The notes beneath the pieces are model-generated. The model searched no databases, was not told the DNA's origin, and saw nothing but the letters and a program-made list of their open reading frames with translations. This document shows positions 51,715 through 61,535 of a stretch of DNA of 64,000 bases, in pieces. Made by a program: the position numbers and the translations under genes. The stretch's first letter is position 1, and each line of letters starts with the position of its first letter. Source of the stretch: Claveliimonas bilis (GTDB taxonomy: Bacteria; Bacillota; Clostridia; Lachnospirales; Lachnospiraceae). Where the stretch lies: positions 2,356,001 to 2,420,000 of the forward strand of contig NZ_AP027742.1 in NCBI RefSeq assembly GCF_030296775.1. Direction: 5' to 3'.

Positions 51715-51920
51715 TCAGGTGCCTGTAAAGTCTGTGTGTGCAGCCTTGTACAGGATAATAGGGAAACAGGTGCAAATCCTGTACGGTCCCGCCGCTGTAA
51801 GGAAGGAGCGATTTTTATTATGCCACTGTATCTTATGCTGTGATATGCGGCAGATATGGGAAGGGAAAAACCGTGATGATCTCCAAGTCAGAAGACCTGC
51901 CTGTCTGTATGGAACTGCCG
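51715..51920 (+). promoter_or_regulatory. cobalamin (B12) riboswitch
   Basis: The conserved core GGTGCAAATCCTGTACGGTC and CCGCCGCTGTAA (51769-51800) and the B12 box AAGTCAGAAGACCTGCCTG (51885-51904) are present in the right order and spacing. It should shut off cbiMNQO expression when cobalamin is abundant. Confidence 0.93.
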
Positions 51921-51951
51921 TCTGTCACGGAGTATGACACAAGGTATAAAG

Positions 51952-51987
51952 GAAGCAAAGTTTTCGTTCTTTTGCTTCTCTTTTTGG
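51952..51987 (+). terminator. riboswitch-controlled terminator
   Basis: GAAGCAAA pairs with TTTGCTTC, followed by TCTTTTT, between riboswitch and cbiM. It suggests control by premature termination. Confidence 0.75.
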
Positions 51988-52057
51988 TGCCCTTGTTCTT
52001 CCCACGACAGGGGCATTTCTATTGACTGTAGAATATAATCTAAAGGAGGAGCATTTT

Positions 52058-52831
52058 ATGACAAATCGATCCATGACACTTTATGAGAAAATGCTGGTAT
52101 CTTTAACAGCTGTCCTGGCCCTGTCCCTGGGGACGGCCCCCAGCGTACATGCCATGCATATTATGGAGGGCTATCTTCCCGGCGATTCCTGCATCGCCTG
52201 GGGCGTTATCTGCCTTCCCTTCCTTTTAGCCGGCTTTTTCTCTATTCGCCGAACACTTGCGTCCAACCGGAAAGCGCTGGTTCTTCTTGCCATGTCCGGA
52301 GCATTCATTTTCGTTATTTCTTCTTTGAAGATCCCTTCCGTAACCGGAAGCTGTTCCCACATGACAGGTACCGGCCTGGGAGCTATTTTATTCGGCCCTT
52401 CTGCTGTAAGCATTCTGGGCCTCATTGTGCTTTTGTTCCAGGCAATTCTCCTGGCTCACGGAGGGCTTACTACTCTTGGCGCAAACACCTTCTCCATGGC
52501 TATTGCAGGACCCATTTTATCCTGGCTCATTTATACGATCTGCAAAAAGCTCAAAATAAACCGGCGTGTCAGCATCTTTCTCGCTGCTGCCCTGGGTGAT
52601 CTTTTCACCTACTGTATTACCAGCATTCAGCTGGCGCTTGCCTACCCGTCCCAGCAGGGAGGATTCCTCACATCTGCTGTAAAATTCCTGGGCGTGTTTG
52701 CTCCCACACAGCTTCCCCTTGCTGTCATCGAGGGAATCCTGACCGTTGTCATCGTCATTGCTCTGGAAACCTATGCACAGCCTGAGCTGAAGTTGATCGG
52801 ATATCATAAGGAGGCAAAAACATATGAGTAA
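52058..52831 (+). CDS. cbiM: cobalt ECF transporter substrate-binding subunit CbiM
   Basis: 257-residue membrane protein. The signature MHIMEGYLP follows a cleavable N-terminal segment (ending SVHA), so His/Met of the new N-terminus can bind Co2+, as known for CbiM. Further family segments include [20 protein letters not shown] and [18 protein letters not shown] 52058 follows AAAGGAGGAGCA. It overlaps cbiN by 8 bases. Confidence 0.95.
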   Translation: MTNRSMTLYEKMLVSLTAVLALSLGTAPSVHAMHIMEGYLPGDSCIAWGVICLPFLLAGFFSIRRTLASNRKALVLLAMSGAFIFVISSLKIPSVTGSCSHMTGTGLGAILFGPSAVSILGLIVLLFQAILLAHGGLTTLGANTFSMAIAGPILSWLIYTICKKLKINRRVSIFLAAALGDLFTYCITSIQLALAYPSQQGGFLTSAVKFLGVFAPTQLPLAVIEGILTVVIVIALETYAQPELKLIGYHKEAKTYE

Positions 52832-53150
52832 AAATAAACGAACCGTCATTCTTTTACTGATCCTCGCTGTTCTTCTGGTGATTTCCCCTCTGTTTTTCCA
52901 AAAAGACGCTGACTTCGGCGGATCCGACGACGCCGGAAGCGTCATGGTGGAAGAAGTCCAGGGAGAAGCCTATGAGCCCTGGTTCACGCCTGTCCTTGAA
53001 ACCTTCCTTGGCGGGGAAGTTCCTGGAGAAATAGAAAGTTTGATCTTCTGCGTACAGACCGGTATCGGCGTAGGGATCATCGCATTTTTCATGGGAAGAT
53101 TTGTAGAACGAAAAAAATGGATGAAGGATACGGATCCAACCGAAGATTAA
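52824..53150 (+). CDS. cbiN: cobalt ECF transporter subunit CbiN
   Basis: 108 residues with two membrane helices (about 7-25 and 75-92) around an extracellular loop containing [12 protein letters not shown] and PWFTP, the usual CbiN plan. It assists cobalt uptake by CbiM. Confidence 0.92.
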   Translation: MSKNKRTVILLLILAVLLVISPLFFQKDADFGGSDDAGSVMVEEVQGEAYEPWFTPVLETFLGGEVPGEIESLIFCVQTGIGVGIIAFFMGRFVERKKWMKDTDPTED

Positions 53151-53178
53151 CGCTTGTATCCGTCAGGAGGCTGTTTCC

Positions 53179-53979
53179 ATGTCACTTATTGATAAATTAT
53201 GCTATACGTCCAAACTGCGATATACAAATGCCGGAGAAAAGTTTTTCTTTTCTCTGGCCTCTTTGTGCTTCTGCATCGTCAGCCGTTCTGTCCTTGTAGC
53301 CTTGATCGTCCTTTTGGCATCCTCCTGCCTTACCATAAAAAAAGGCGGTATTTCTCTCCGTTACTACCGGAAACTGATGGAGATCCCTTGCGCCTTTTTA
53401 CTCGTCAGTACAGCGGCCATTATTGTAAATATCTCTTCCGTTCCCCTTGACGCATTTGCCCTTCCTGTGGGATCCTGGTACATAAGCGGAAGCTGGGAAG
53501 GGATTTATCGCGGGATCCAGCTCATCCTCACTGCCCTTGCCTGTGTTTCCTGTCTGTATTTCCTGTCCCTTAGCACTCCTGTGACAGACATGGTTTCCGT
53601 TTTGGAATCCTGGCATATCCCCTGGCTCATCATTGAACTTATGATGCTGATCTACCGGTTCATTTTTCTCCTGCTGGAAATTGCTTCCTCCATTTCCTGT
53701 TCCCAGCGCTCGCGGCTGGGGAACAGGAATTTGAGCACTTCCATAAAATCATATGGTCTCCTGGCCTCCTCTTTGTTTATTCTTTCTATCCGGCGGGCCA
53801 GCACTGTATACGACGCGATGGAAGCCCGGTGCTATAATGGCAGGATCCATGTTTTAAAAGAGCATCACCCCGTCAGACGCAAAGAAATCCTCTGGCTCAT
53901 CTTATTTGAAGGGGTTCTTTTCCTGATCACTGTATTTGATGCCAGGCTATCAGAAATACTTTTCAGAATGTGGAGGTAA
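53179..53979 (+). CDS. cbiQ: cobalt ECF transporter transmembrane subunit CbiQ
   Basis: 266-residue EcfT-type protein with about five helices and the coupling motif region SIRRASTVYDAMEARCYNG near 200-222, which docks to the ATPase. Preceded by a GGAGG site; 4 bases before cbiO. Confidence 0.93.
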   Translation: MSLIDKLCYTSKLRYTNAGEKFFFSLASLCFCIVSRSVLVALIVLLASSCLTIKKGGISLRYYRKLMEIPCAFLLVSTAAIIVNISSVPLDAFALPVGSWYISGSWEGIYRGIQLILTALACVSCLYFLSLSTPVTDMVSVLESWHIPWLIIELMMLIYRFIFLLLEIASSISCSQRSRLGNRNLSTSIKSYGLLASSLFILSIRRASTVYDAMEARCYNGRIHVLKEHHPVRRKEILWLILFEGVLFLITVFDARLSEILFRMWR

Positions 53980-53983
53980 TCTT

Positions 53984-54829
53984 ATGAGAGATATCATACT
54001 GGAAGCCCGAAACCTTTCTTATTCCTATGAGGACTCATCCTCTCCTGCCTTAAACGGTCTCTCTCTTTCCGTCGCCCGCGGCAGCAAGATCGCCGTTATG
54101 GGAGCCAACGGTTCCGGAAAATCCACCTTCTTCTTATGCTGCAACGGAATCTTAAAACCGGATCAGGGAGAACTCCTTTTCAAGGGACAGCCGGTATCTT
54201 ACCGCAAAAAAAATCTGCTGGAACTTCGCAGCAAAGTGGGAATCGTCTTTCAAAATCCCGACACCCAGCTTTTCTGTGCCAGCGTCTATCAGGAAATTTC
54301 CTTCGGACCTCTCAATCTGGGTATTCCGGAAAAAGAAGCCGCAGAAGCGGTAGAAAATATCATTGAAACACTTGAGATCACAGACTTTCGCCACCGCCCC
54401 GCCCACGCTTTAAGCGGCGGACAAAAAAAGCAGGTGGCGCTTGCTGACATCCTGGTAATGAAACCGGAAATCATGATCCTGGACGAGCCCTTTGCCGCCC
54501 TGGATCCTGTCCACACCCGGATCATCCGCCAGCAGATTGACAAAATGTGCGCTTCCGGCATGACTGTGCTCCTGGCAACTCACAATACAGACTATGCCCT
54601 GGAATGGGCCGATGAAGTTGTCCTTTTAAAAAACGGACGCGTCCTAAGTCAGGACCGTCCTGACAAAGCGCTTACAGATGAAGAACTTTTAAAAGAGACG
54701 AACCTGGAACTTCCTTCCGTGATCCGCCTCCATAAATTTCTGTGCAGCCGGGGGATGGCTGATCCTTCTTTGCCTGTCCCCAGAAACATGGATGAACTGG
54801 AAAAAGAGCTGCTTGCTGTCAGATCCTGA
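53984..54829 (+). CDS. cbiO: cobalt ECF transporter ATP-binding protein CbiO
   Basis: 281-residue ABC ATPase: Walker A GANGSGKST, signature LSGGQKKQ, Walker B MILDEPFAALDP, H-loop LLATHN. It drives cobalt uptake with CbiMNQ. The start at 53984 has GGAGG 7 bases upstream; the longer upstream frame is the cbiQ end. Confidence 0.95.
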   Translation: MRDIILEARNLSYSYEDSSSPALNGLSLSVARGSKIAVMGANGSGKSTFFLCCNGILKPDQGELLFKGQPVSYRKKNLLELRSKVGIVFQNPDTQLFCASVYQEISFGPLNLGIPEKEAAEAVENIIETLEITDFRHRPAHALSGGQKKQVALADILVMKPEIMILDEPFAALDPVHTRIIRQQIDKMCASGMTVLLATHNTDYALEWADEVVLLKNGRVLSQDRPDKALTDEELLKETNLELPSVIRLHKFLCSRGMADPSLPVPRNMDELEKELLAVRS

Positions 54830-54866
54830 AACCTCTTCTGCCGCTTAAAACTCCCGCATCTTAAAA

Positions 54867-54897
54867 GGACCATGGCTTACGCCACGGTCCCTCTTTT
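54867..54897. terminator. bidirectional terminator between cbiO and kynU
   Basis: GGACCATGG and CCACGGTCC arms with CTCTTTTA on one side and CCTTTTAA on the other. It overlaps the kynU stop at 54877. Confidence 0.7.
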
Positions 54898-56151
54898 ATT
54901 TGCAAAGTTTTCATATTCTTTCTTTTCCATAATGTCCACAATAATATCTACCATATCATACACCTCTGTATAGGAGATATAAAGTGGAACCGGAGCCAGT
55001 CTGATCACATCCGGGAACCGGAAATCCGGAATAATATTTCTTGCTTTCATTGCCGCATTGATGCGGATCGCATCCTCATGCACCAGCGCAACATGGCCGG
55101 TACGTTTGGAATCTTCCCTGTAATTTCCTACGGAAAATCCATATTTTGAAAGTCTGGTATCGATCAGATACATCAGATATTCTGTGATATCCAGGGATTT
55201 CTTCCGCAGATTTTCAAGGCCTGCTTCTTTGATCATTTCAAGGCTTCCTTCCAATGGCGCCATAGAAAGAACCGGCTGTGTTCCTGTCTGCCATCCTCCT
55301 GCATATTCTGCATGTTCAAAATACTGCTCCAGATTGAACTGTGTATCCTTTCTGTTTCCATGCCATCCTGCAAGTCCCGGTTCCATGGAAAAATGTTTCT
55401 TATTGATATACAGACCTGCAATCGCTCCCGGGCCGCCGTTCAGGTATTTGTATGTACACCACACTGCAAAATCCGGCTGGATCTCCTTAAAATCATGGGG
55501 AACTGCTCCAATAGAATGGCAAAGGTCAAATCCTACATAGATTCCTCTTTCATGTGCAGCGTCTGCAATCTTTTTCATATCAATGAGCTGGGCGCTTCTG
55601 TAGAGAGCAGAAGGAAGAAGAACAAGGCATACGTCATCTGTCATCGCTTCAATCACATCGTCCTCATAAATATATTCTCCGTCCCGGCTCTTTACCACTT
55701 TCAGACATTCATCCGGATCATATCCATGTACGCGGATATTGCTGTATACCGCATACCGGTCTGTCGGGAAATTCAAGTCATCCATAATAATCTTATTTCT
55801 TTCCGGAGTCGGCTTATAGAAAGTAGCAATCGCCTGATGCACATTCATTGTTGTGCTCATGCAGATAGTCACCTCTTCCGGATCCGCATTTACAAGGGGT
55901 GCACACATTGCTCCCAGTTTATCCTGATACAGGAAGTAATCATATTTCTCCCACATATCAATTCCGGCCTTTTTCCACACTTCCAGCGCATTCATCAGCG
56001 CTTTTTCCGCATCTTTGCTGCACAATCCAAGAGAGTTTCCGTCCATGTAAATGACACCCTCCTGCTTATAAAACCTCTGCTGGAAATCCTTCAACGGATC
56101 TTCCTGATCCTTTTTCTGCGCAAACGCTCTTCCATCTTCATATTGTCTCAT
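54877..56151 (-). CDS. kynU: kynureninase
   Basis: 424-residue PLP enzyme that cleaves kynurenine to anthranilate and alanine. Family features are YMDGNSLGL near the N-terminus, the PLP-lysine region CTYKYLNGGPGA (Lys about 240), and GWQTGTQPVLSMA. ATG 56151 follows AGAAAGGAG. No other kynurenine-pathway gene is in the window, so it may degrade host or diet-derived kynurenine. The transporter 17 bases beyond its start... upstream on the same strand may bring in the substrate. Confidence 0.94.
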   Translation of the reverse strand: MRQYEDGRAFAQKKDQEDPLKDFQQRFYKQEGVIYMDGNSLGLCSKDAEKALMNALEVWKKAGIDMWEKYDYFLYQDKLGAMCAPLVNADPEEVTICMSTTMNVHQAIATFYKPTPERNKIIMDDLNFPTDRYAVYSNIRVHGYDPDECLKVVKSRDGEYIYEDDVIEAMTDDVCLVLLPSALYRSAQLIDMKKIADAAHERGIYVGFDLCHSIGAVPHDFKEIQPDFAVWCTYKYLNGGPGAIAGLYINKKHFSMEPGLAGWHGNRKDTQFNLEQYFEHAEYAGGWQTGTQPVLSMAPLEGSLEMIKEAGLENLRKKSLDITEYLMYLIDTRLSKYGFSVGNYREDSKRTGHVALVHEDAIRINAAMKARNIIPDFRFPDVIRLAPVPLYISYTEVYDMVDIIVDIMEKKEYENFANKRGTVA

Positions 56152-56203
56152 ATTGGTCTCCTTTCTGATCTCACCCCACGAAATCATATACCTTTTTCAC
56201 TTT

Positions 56204-57331
56204 TTAATTTTGGGCTTTTCCTACAACATCATTTTCGTCAAACTCTTCGTACTTCTTTTTCTTAATATATTTTGTATAGATCATTCCTGCAAAAATGACA
56301 ACTCCCGCATATCCGGAAATCGGATAGATAATGCTGATCATAGTGGAAAAGGACAGCTGCCCTCCAAATATACTTACAATCGCCGTCACAATTGCAGCCA
56401 CACGATATGGTGTACTCTTGGAGTCAGAAGAAATTTTATTACATACTGTATAGAGCATCGGAACTGCAGTAGTGTAGATTGCCCCAATCAGAAGAACAGA
56501 AAATATCTGTCCGAAAATCGGATGAATTGACGCTGCCACAAACAGAGACGGAATCTCAAGATTATAAACATCGCTTAAGTTTGCAAGCAGTCCGAAGTTC
56601 AGGATCATAACTGCGATCAAAAATGCTCCGCCTCCAAAGATTCCTCCCAGCAATGCATTCTTTCTGTTGGTAGCGGTAGACTTTCCAATGTCAGCAAGGT
56701 AGGGAACCACTCCGGTCACTGTATATGCCCCGTACATAAATCCGGATACCGCCCAGTTATTGAAATTATTACGCACTTCCACCTGCTTCAGCGTAGCATC
56801 CGCCTCTGCAATTCCTGCCGGGTTACTTACAATAGAGATAATGCCTATCAGAATCGTCACAGCCAGAAGCACCGGAGCAATATATCCCACGATCTTTACC
56901 AGCTTGTTCAGTCCCAGAAGAACGGTCAGAAGCGAAACAATGATCATAAATGCCCGTCCGATATTTCCATTGACACCATAGTACTCTTCAAACGTAGACC
57001 CTGCCCCTGATATCATAGTGGAATATACAAAGAACAACATGATCGGAGTAAACCATTCCATGACAAATCCCAAATACTTTCCAAGGTAAAAGTTGAACAT
57101 CTTACCTGAATTGTGAAGCTTAAGTTTCCGTCCATCTTCTACGATCACAGTAACAAACCATACATACAGCAAAAGCGCAATAATCCCAGCACCTATACTT
57201 CCCAGTACCCCGTGTCCGGTAAAATACTGCATACACTCTTGCCCTGAAGCGAAACTTGAACCAATAACAAATCCCATAAATGCTCCGCCTATGGCAATTA
57301 CCTGAGATATGCTGATTTTTTTCTCTTCCAT
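56204..57331 (-). CDS. YkvI-like membrane transporter
   Basis: 375 residues, about ten membrane helices starting ISQVIAIGGAFMGFVIGSSFASGQE, with the glycine-rich first helix of the LeuT-like fold and the COG3949/YkvI family. The substrate is unknown; the kynureninase gene directly downstream suggests kynurenine or tryptophan. ATG 57331 has AAAAGGAGGGGCTAT upstream; the open frame continues 53 codons further without family match. Confidence 0.8.
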   Translation of the reverse strand: MEEKKISISQVIAIGGAFMGFVIGSSFASGQECMQYFTGHGVLGSIGAGIIALLLYVWFVTVIVEDGRKLKLHNSGKMFNFYLGKYLGFVMEWFTPIMLFFVYSTMISGAGSTFEEYYGVNGNIGRAFMIIVSLLTVLLGLNKLVKIVGYIAPVLLAVTILIGIISIVSNPAGIAEADATLKQVEVRNNFNNWAVSGFMYGAYTVTGVVPYLADIGKSTATNRKNALLGGIFGGGAFLIAVMILNFGLLANLSDVYNLEIPSLFVAASIHPIFGQIFSVLLIGAIYTTAVPMLYTVCNKISSDSKSTPYRVAAIVTAIVSIFGGQLSFSTMISIIYPISGYAGVVIFAGMIYTKYIKKKKYEEFDENDVVGKAQN

Positions 57332-57457
57332 ATAGCCCCTCCTTTTTTCTGAATATTTTTCCGTTTTTTTGTTGTTGAATTTACTATACCGTATTTTGAC
57401 AGTTATATTCAATTGAATCGGATAGCTATTGCAAAACGTCAACAGGGTCAAAAAAGA

Positions 57458-57486
57458 GGAAGTTGAATTCAAGTTATTCAACTTCC
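57458..57486 (-). terminator. terminator of the XRE-type regulator
   Basis: GGAAGTTGAAT pairs with ATTCAACTTCC; TCTTTTTTG follows on the minus strand. Confidence 0.8.
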
Positions 57487-57525
57487 CCACCGTTCTTCTT
57501 ATTGTCCGGGTGCAAAATCTTTGCA

Positions 57526-57575
57526 GATACCGGCGTGTCTACAGATACTGACATGTCTACAGATACCGGCGCAGT
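57526..57575. repeat. 18-bp tandem repeat at the 3' end of the regulator gene
   Basis: Almost three copies of CAGATACNGRCRTGTCTA in a row. The gene's stop is in the first copy (minus strand ...RRYL-stop), and the next copies repeat the last codons and the stop (QYL-stop, RRYL). Confidence 0.75.
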
Positions 57576-58990
57576 TCTTCCGGAGTCAGCTCATAACAAT
57601 CCGGACGCTGTATCATGGCATCAAAATATTTTTCAAACACTCTTATAATCTGCGGATACATAGAAATATGATAATTTTCATTTGGCTTCCTTCTGGAATT
57701 TTCCAGCGTTACTGCCATTGTATCAATAAATATAGAGGGAAACATTTTAAGGTTCTCTGACTCACTCACCGTATCCCGCAGAACATAAACCTTAAATCCA
57801 TGATTTTCCTCCATACACTTGCTAATGTAATGAATATGGTCCCTCACCTGCTTTTCTGTCAGATGATGCGGCACATTTCCCAGGCTTAACTCTCCTGTTG
57901 CAATATACTCGCTGATCACCGAGGAAAACAAAAGAAGATCCACTCTGGCATTATATGTATAGGAAGAAAATACTTTCTTCAGCTTCCTTAAATAATCCGA
58001 ATAATCTTTACTCTCACTTTGCTTTGCCAGTTCTTCCATTACATTTTCCGGCAGGAGCATAGCAGGTGCCTCATTGAAAAACAATCTCTGCCGGCGGCAG
58101 GAATAAGAATCCAGCTGTACATTCGTTTTTCTTAAATTTTCCGGCGAAGCATAGCTCAAAACCTGCTCGGCATTCTCAAAAATTTCTCTCCCGATTCTGC
58201 GGAACATAGACGCCACTTCCGGATCCGTGCTGAAGCAGGCTGCAAAATCATCCTCTTTCTGATACAGGATCTGTATGTAAAAAAATCCATTCACCACGAT
58301 GATCCATGGCGTCTGCTCTTTTGCAGCAACAATAGAAATTTCCGCTCTTTCATAGCCCGCAACAATATTCAGGAGCATATCACAGTACAGCTTGTTTTCT
58401 ACTTCCTGCTCCGGCATATTCATGCACATTTTCATGCTGAATCTCTTTGTTCCGGCAGACGGCAGCTTCTGCAGCAGCTCATAAAACCGATGTCCCAGAT
58501 GTTCCAGTACATTAAAGGAGGCGGCAATCTCAACAGTGTGGTCGTCCAGCGCGCTGACCTGACGGAACAGCTTCTCAAACACATCAAAGAAATCCTTTCT
58601 GCTGTCCACAAAAGACAGAGAATAAGTTCCCTGTATCTCCATCTCTTTAAACAATTCATCCTTCCTGCAGGCGTTCAAAAGCTCCTCCGCAATCTCTGCC
58701 GCATCTGCACCCACATCTTTCATATTCTGTGCAAAGCACTCCGCCAGTGCATAAATGATCTCACTTCGGTTCCGTTTGGAGGGCAGCTTAGCTCCATTCA
58801 CCCACTTGCTGATGGAAGTAATATCATAGTTAATAAAATTTGCCAGCTCTCTCTCCTTCAATCCGGCAAGATGCATCAGCTTTCTAAGCTCTTCTCCGAA
58901 TTTTTTACTTTCTGTCTTTCTTTTATCTGTCAATTTCTTTACCTGCCTCTGCTGTTGTCTTTTGTCATAATTTGCAGCAATATCTGCCAA
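57557..58990 (-). CDS. XRE-type helix-turn-helix regulator with long C-terminal domain
   Basis: 477 residues. Helix-turn-helix at about 33-80 (KFGEELRKLMHLAGLKEREL then ANFINYDITSISKWVNGAKLP), followed by ~390 residues without a recognised motif, probably ligand- or partner-sensing. Divergent context is absent; it lies upstream of the YkvI-like/kynU pair on the same strand, so it may control them. An alternative is regulation of the nuclease island beyond it. The 3' end is tandemly duplicated. Confidence 0.75.
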   Translation of the reverse strand: MADIAANYDKRQQQRQVKKLTDKRKTESKKFGEELRKLMHLAGLKERELANFINYDITSISKWVNGAKLPSKRNRSEIIYALAECFAQNMKDVGADAAEIAEELLNACRKDELFKEMEIQGTYSLSFVDSRKDFFDVFEKLFRQVSALDDHTVEIAASFNVLEHLGHRFYELLQKLPSAGTKRFSMKMCMNMPEQEVENKLYCDMLLNIVAGYERAEISIVAAKEQTPWIIVVNGFFYIQILYQKEDDFAACFSTDPEVASMFRRIGREIFENAEQVLSYASPENLRKTNVQLDSYSCRRQRLFFNEAPAMLLPENVMEELAKQSESKDYSDYLRKLKKVFSSYTYNARVDLLLFSSVISEYIATGELSLGNVPHHLTEKQVRDHIHYISKCMEENHGFKVYVLRDTVSESENLKMFPSIFIDTMAVTLENSRRKPNENYHISMYPQIIRVFEKYFDAMIQRPDCYELTPEELRRYL

Positions 58991-59107
58991 TATTGCTATA
59001 AAACAAACAATAATAAAATTATAATACCTGCAGGATAAAAGAGCAATAGAGTTTATGGCCGCTGACCTGACACTTTAGCGGAAAATTAGCAATCCCCGTT
59101 CTTCCCG

Positions 59108-59856
59108 TTACTCCATCTTACGGCGGATTGCCTCAATCTCTTCCTCGCTCCACCCACTGGCTTTTTTGATCATCCAGGTGTCCGCGCCTGCTTTCAGAAA
59201 AGCAAGGATCATTTCTCGTTTTCCTTCCAGCTTTCCCTCCTCGCGGCCCTTTTCTTTCAGTTTCTCTAATGCCGTACACATATTCATTCCTCCTTCACTC
59301 TCCAAGGCTTCTTCAACGATCAGGCTGCTGTCTGTCATAACTCCGATCACTGCACCCACGTCGGATTTTACTACTTTTTCTCCGTAAAATTTCTTCACTT
59401 TAGCAAATTCACCCTGATAAATATATCTGGTGATCTCAAAAATGGTCTGGACATCTTCATTATCAAAATGATATTGGGATGACTCCCTCACCTGCAGCAG
59501 ATTCATCCGATAATCCGAAAACACTCCGGAAATCTCCGAGGGCATATCTCTGATCATGTCCTTCAGGCTCTGTGCAGTATCCCATGATGGATCTTCCGCT
59601 GATTCTCAATTCCCAGTATCACAAAGTCCGTACCATGAGCTGCCTTTTTCACAACATCTCTGGCTCTTGTCAAAGATTCCTCATACTTTCCAGATTTTAT
59701 GAGATTAGATACATCCGTATCCAACTCTTTCAGCGCCTCCGGCTGGATCACTGTCTTACCGCCAAATACAACTGTGTTAAAGAGACTGGCAAAATGTCCG
59801 TTATCTCTCCAAAAGTTTTTAAATATAACGTCAGGCTTGATTCCCGTGTTTCTCAT
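59108..59856 (-). pseudogene. Rpn-family nuclease/transposase, internally deleted and frameshifted
   Basis: The 5' part (59563-59856) begins MRNTGIKPDVIFKNFWRDNG then FASLFNTVVFGGKTVIQPEA and stops after GIENQRKIHHG. The 3' part (59108-59557, another frame) resumes with LKDMIRDMPSEIS, then MNLLQVRES and ends SEEEIEAIRRKME. Roughly 100 codons between these are missing compared with family members as I recall them, and the frame is broken. The start at 59856 has GAGGAGCGAAT upstream. Confidence 0.75.
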
Positions 59857-60008
59857 ATTCGCTCCTCTTCCATTCTGCTGCTGAAAATAAGTAACAATCT
59901 GTCATTACTGTATCTAATTAGTTATCACGGAAAGAATCTGCTCCGGGCTATATCTCTATTCATCGTCAAGGGCAGGCGACCTTCTCATATTCCATCTGCC
60001 CTTTTGTC

Positions 60009-60457
60009 AATTTACATAATTTTATTATAGGATAAAAAAGAAGGAAAGTAAAGACCGGATTTATGGAAATTAAATTCCAGCTTACTTTCCTTTTTAACAT
60101 CTGCTTTTCTCAAGATCCTCCATAATTTTCCCACATAATATTTCAAAACCACGTCTTTATCCATATGGGAAGGTATGCACAAAATATAGTATAGATCTCC
60201 ATACAAAGACTTTATCTTTACTTCGACATCGCTGCCCCTTCAGCAAGCCATTGCTGAATCTGGTCCATGCTTTCCTTTACCGCCTGTGAAATCTTATTGA
60301 CAGGCATTCCCATTGAGGCAAGTGTCATGGCTGTTTCTTTTTTGGCCTTTTGTTCTCCAATCTCAATTCCCTCATTATAAATCTCATCCATCTCACGACA
60401 CATATCCTCTACTCCTTTCGGCGTTTCCTTTAACTCCCGGACACGCTCTGCCAGAAT
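60009..60457. repeat. ~450-bp direct repeat, copy 1
   Basis: Close match to 61921-62385 (about 90% by eye). Contains a terminator hairpin and the 3' end of an Rpn nuclease gene. The two copies flank the RhuM-family gene. Confidence 0.85.
60043..60096 (-). terminator. terminator hairpin in repeat copy 1
   Basis: Arms AAGGAAAGTAAG/CTTTACTTTCC-type around a 30-base loop, T-rich on the minus strand. The same structure recurs at 61955-62008. Confidence 0.6.
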
Positions 60458-60460
60458 CAT
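60218..60460 (-). pseudogene. C-terminal fragment of an Rpn-family nuclease
   Basis: 80 residues, nearly identical to the C-terminus of the full gene at 62131-63003 (LAERVRELKETPKGVEDMCREM ... QIQQWLAEGAAMSK). It lacks the nuclease domain and a proper start. It is the gene part carried by repeat copy 1. Confidence 0.85.
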
Positions 60461-60512
60461 ACTCTACATTCTATCCATAATCATAGGAAAAGATCTCCTT
60501 ATTCCTATCCAG

Positions 60513-61535
60513 TTACTTTTCCTCAGTGCTGGCCACAAGACGGTCAAAATCGCTCTGATACTGACGATCTTGAAGAATACGATATTGTTCAAATTCACTT
60601 TCTGCAAAAGCTTTTGCGATTTCAGCCGTAACCTTTCCTTTATCATGTAAGATTTCAGCATCGTTAAATTGCAGAAACGCATCCAGTTTGGAAGCCCAAT
60701 CTGCCATCGTCATAGGAATATGGCGCCTGGCTTGCCTTGTCGCATAGTCCAGGTACATTGTGACAATCTCGTTCAACTCTTCCATTTCATCGACAGATAA
60801 GTAATTTTTTGCGATAGATACATCAGCTTTCACAATCTTTCCATTAGGAGCATTACGCCAAGATGTTAATCCCATATGCTCTTTTGTGTAATCTGCTCTT
60901 GCTGTGATAACCTCCGCTGCGGTATTACCATGAATAGCATAATGCATCTTGTTCTGCACTGTTGCAAAAAATTCTCGCGTGATTTGACTATCGAAAGAAT
61001 AATCAACCGCAGTAGCATATATGTCCGTGATTTTCTGATAAAAACGGCGCTCACTAGCTCGAATTTCCTGTATTTCGGAAATCAGGTGGTCAAAATAGTC
61101 CTCGTCAAAAATTTGCCCGTTAATCAGTCTACTTTTATCCAAAACATATCCTTGTTTGGCAAAAGTGTCCAATACTTTCGTTGCCCATTGCCGGAACTGT
61201 GTTGCCCTGCCAGAGTTAACGCGATACCCGACAGCAATGATAGCAGATAACGAATAGAACTTATATTGATAAGTTTTTCCATTATCCGCAACTTGTGCAA
61301 AATTTGCACAAGTTAAATCCGCAGACAATTCACCGCTTTCGTAAAGATTTTTGAGATGCTTTGTAACAACGCTTCTGTCCACATCAAAAAGCTGACCAAT
61401 CGCTTTTTGCGTTAGCCATACATCGTTATCCTGCACACGGACTTCAATCCCATCCTCGTGAGCGTCCTTCGTAAACACAAGGAAATCTACGGTACTATTT
61501 CGAATCTGCAATTTAACGTTTTTATTTTCAGCCAT
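60513..61535 (-). CDS. RhuM family protein
   Basis: 340 residues with an N-terminal winged-helix-like/Fic-associated region typical of RhuM (VWLTQKAIGQLFDVDRSVVTKHL, YKFYSLSAIIAVGYRVNSGRATQFRQWA). First described as a Salmonella island protein, found widely near mobile genes; biochemical role unclear, DNA binding likely. It appears intact and is boxed in by direct repeats with nuclease fragments, indicating recent arrival. Confidence 0.88.
   Translation of the reverse strand: MAENKNVKLQIRNSTVDFLVFTKDAHEDGIEVRVQDNDVWLTQKAIGQLFDVDRSVVTKHLKNLYESGELSADLTCANFAQVADNGKTYQYKFYSLSAIIAVGYRVNSGRATQFRQWATKVLDTFAKQGYVLDKSRLINGQIFDEDYFDHLISEIQEIRASERRFYQKITDIYATAVDYSFDSQITREFFATVQNKMHYAIHGNTAAEVITARADYTKEHMGLTSWRNAPNGKIVKADVSIAKNYLSVDEMEELNEIVTMYLDYATRQARRHIPMTMADWASKLDAFLQFNDAEILHDKGKVTAEIAKAFAESEFEQYRILQDRQYQSDFDRLVASTEEK

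Noticed and set aside
55312-56265. 317-codon open frame on the plus strand
   Set aside because: Antisense to kynureninase, which is complete with its PLP site.
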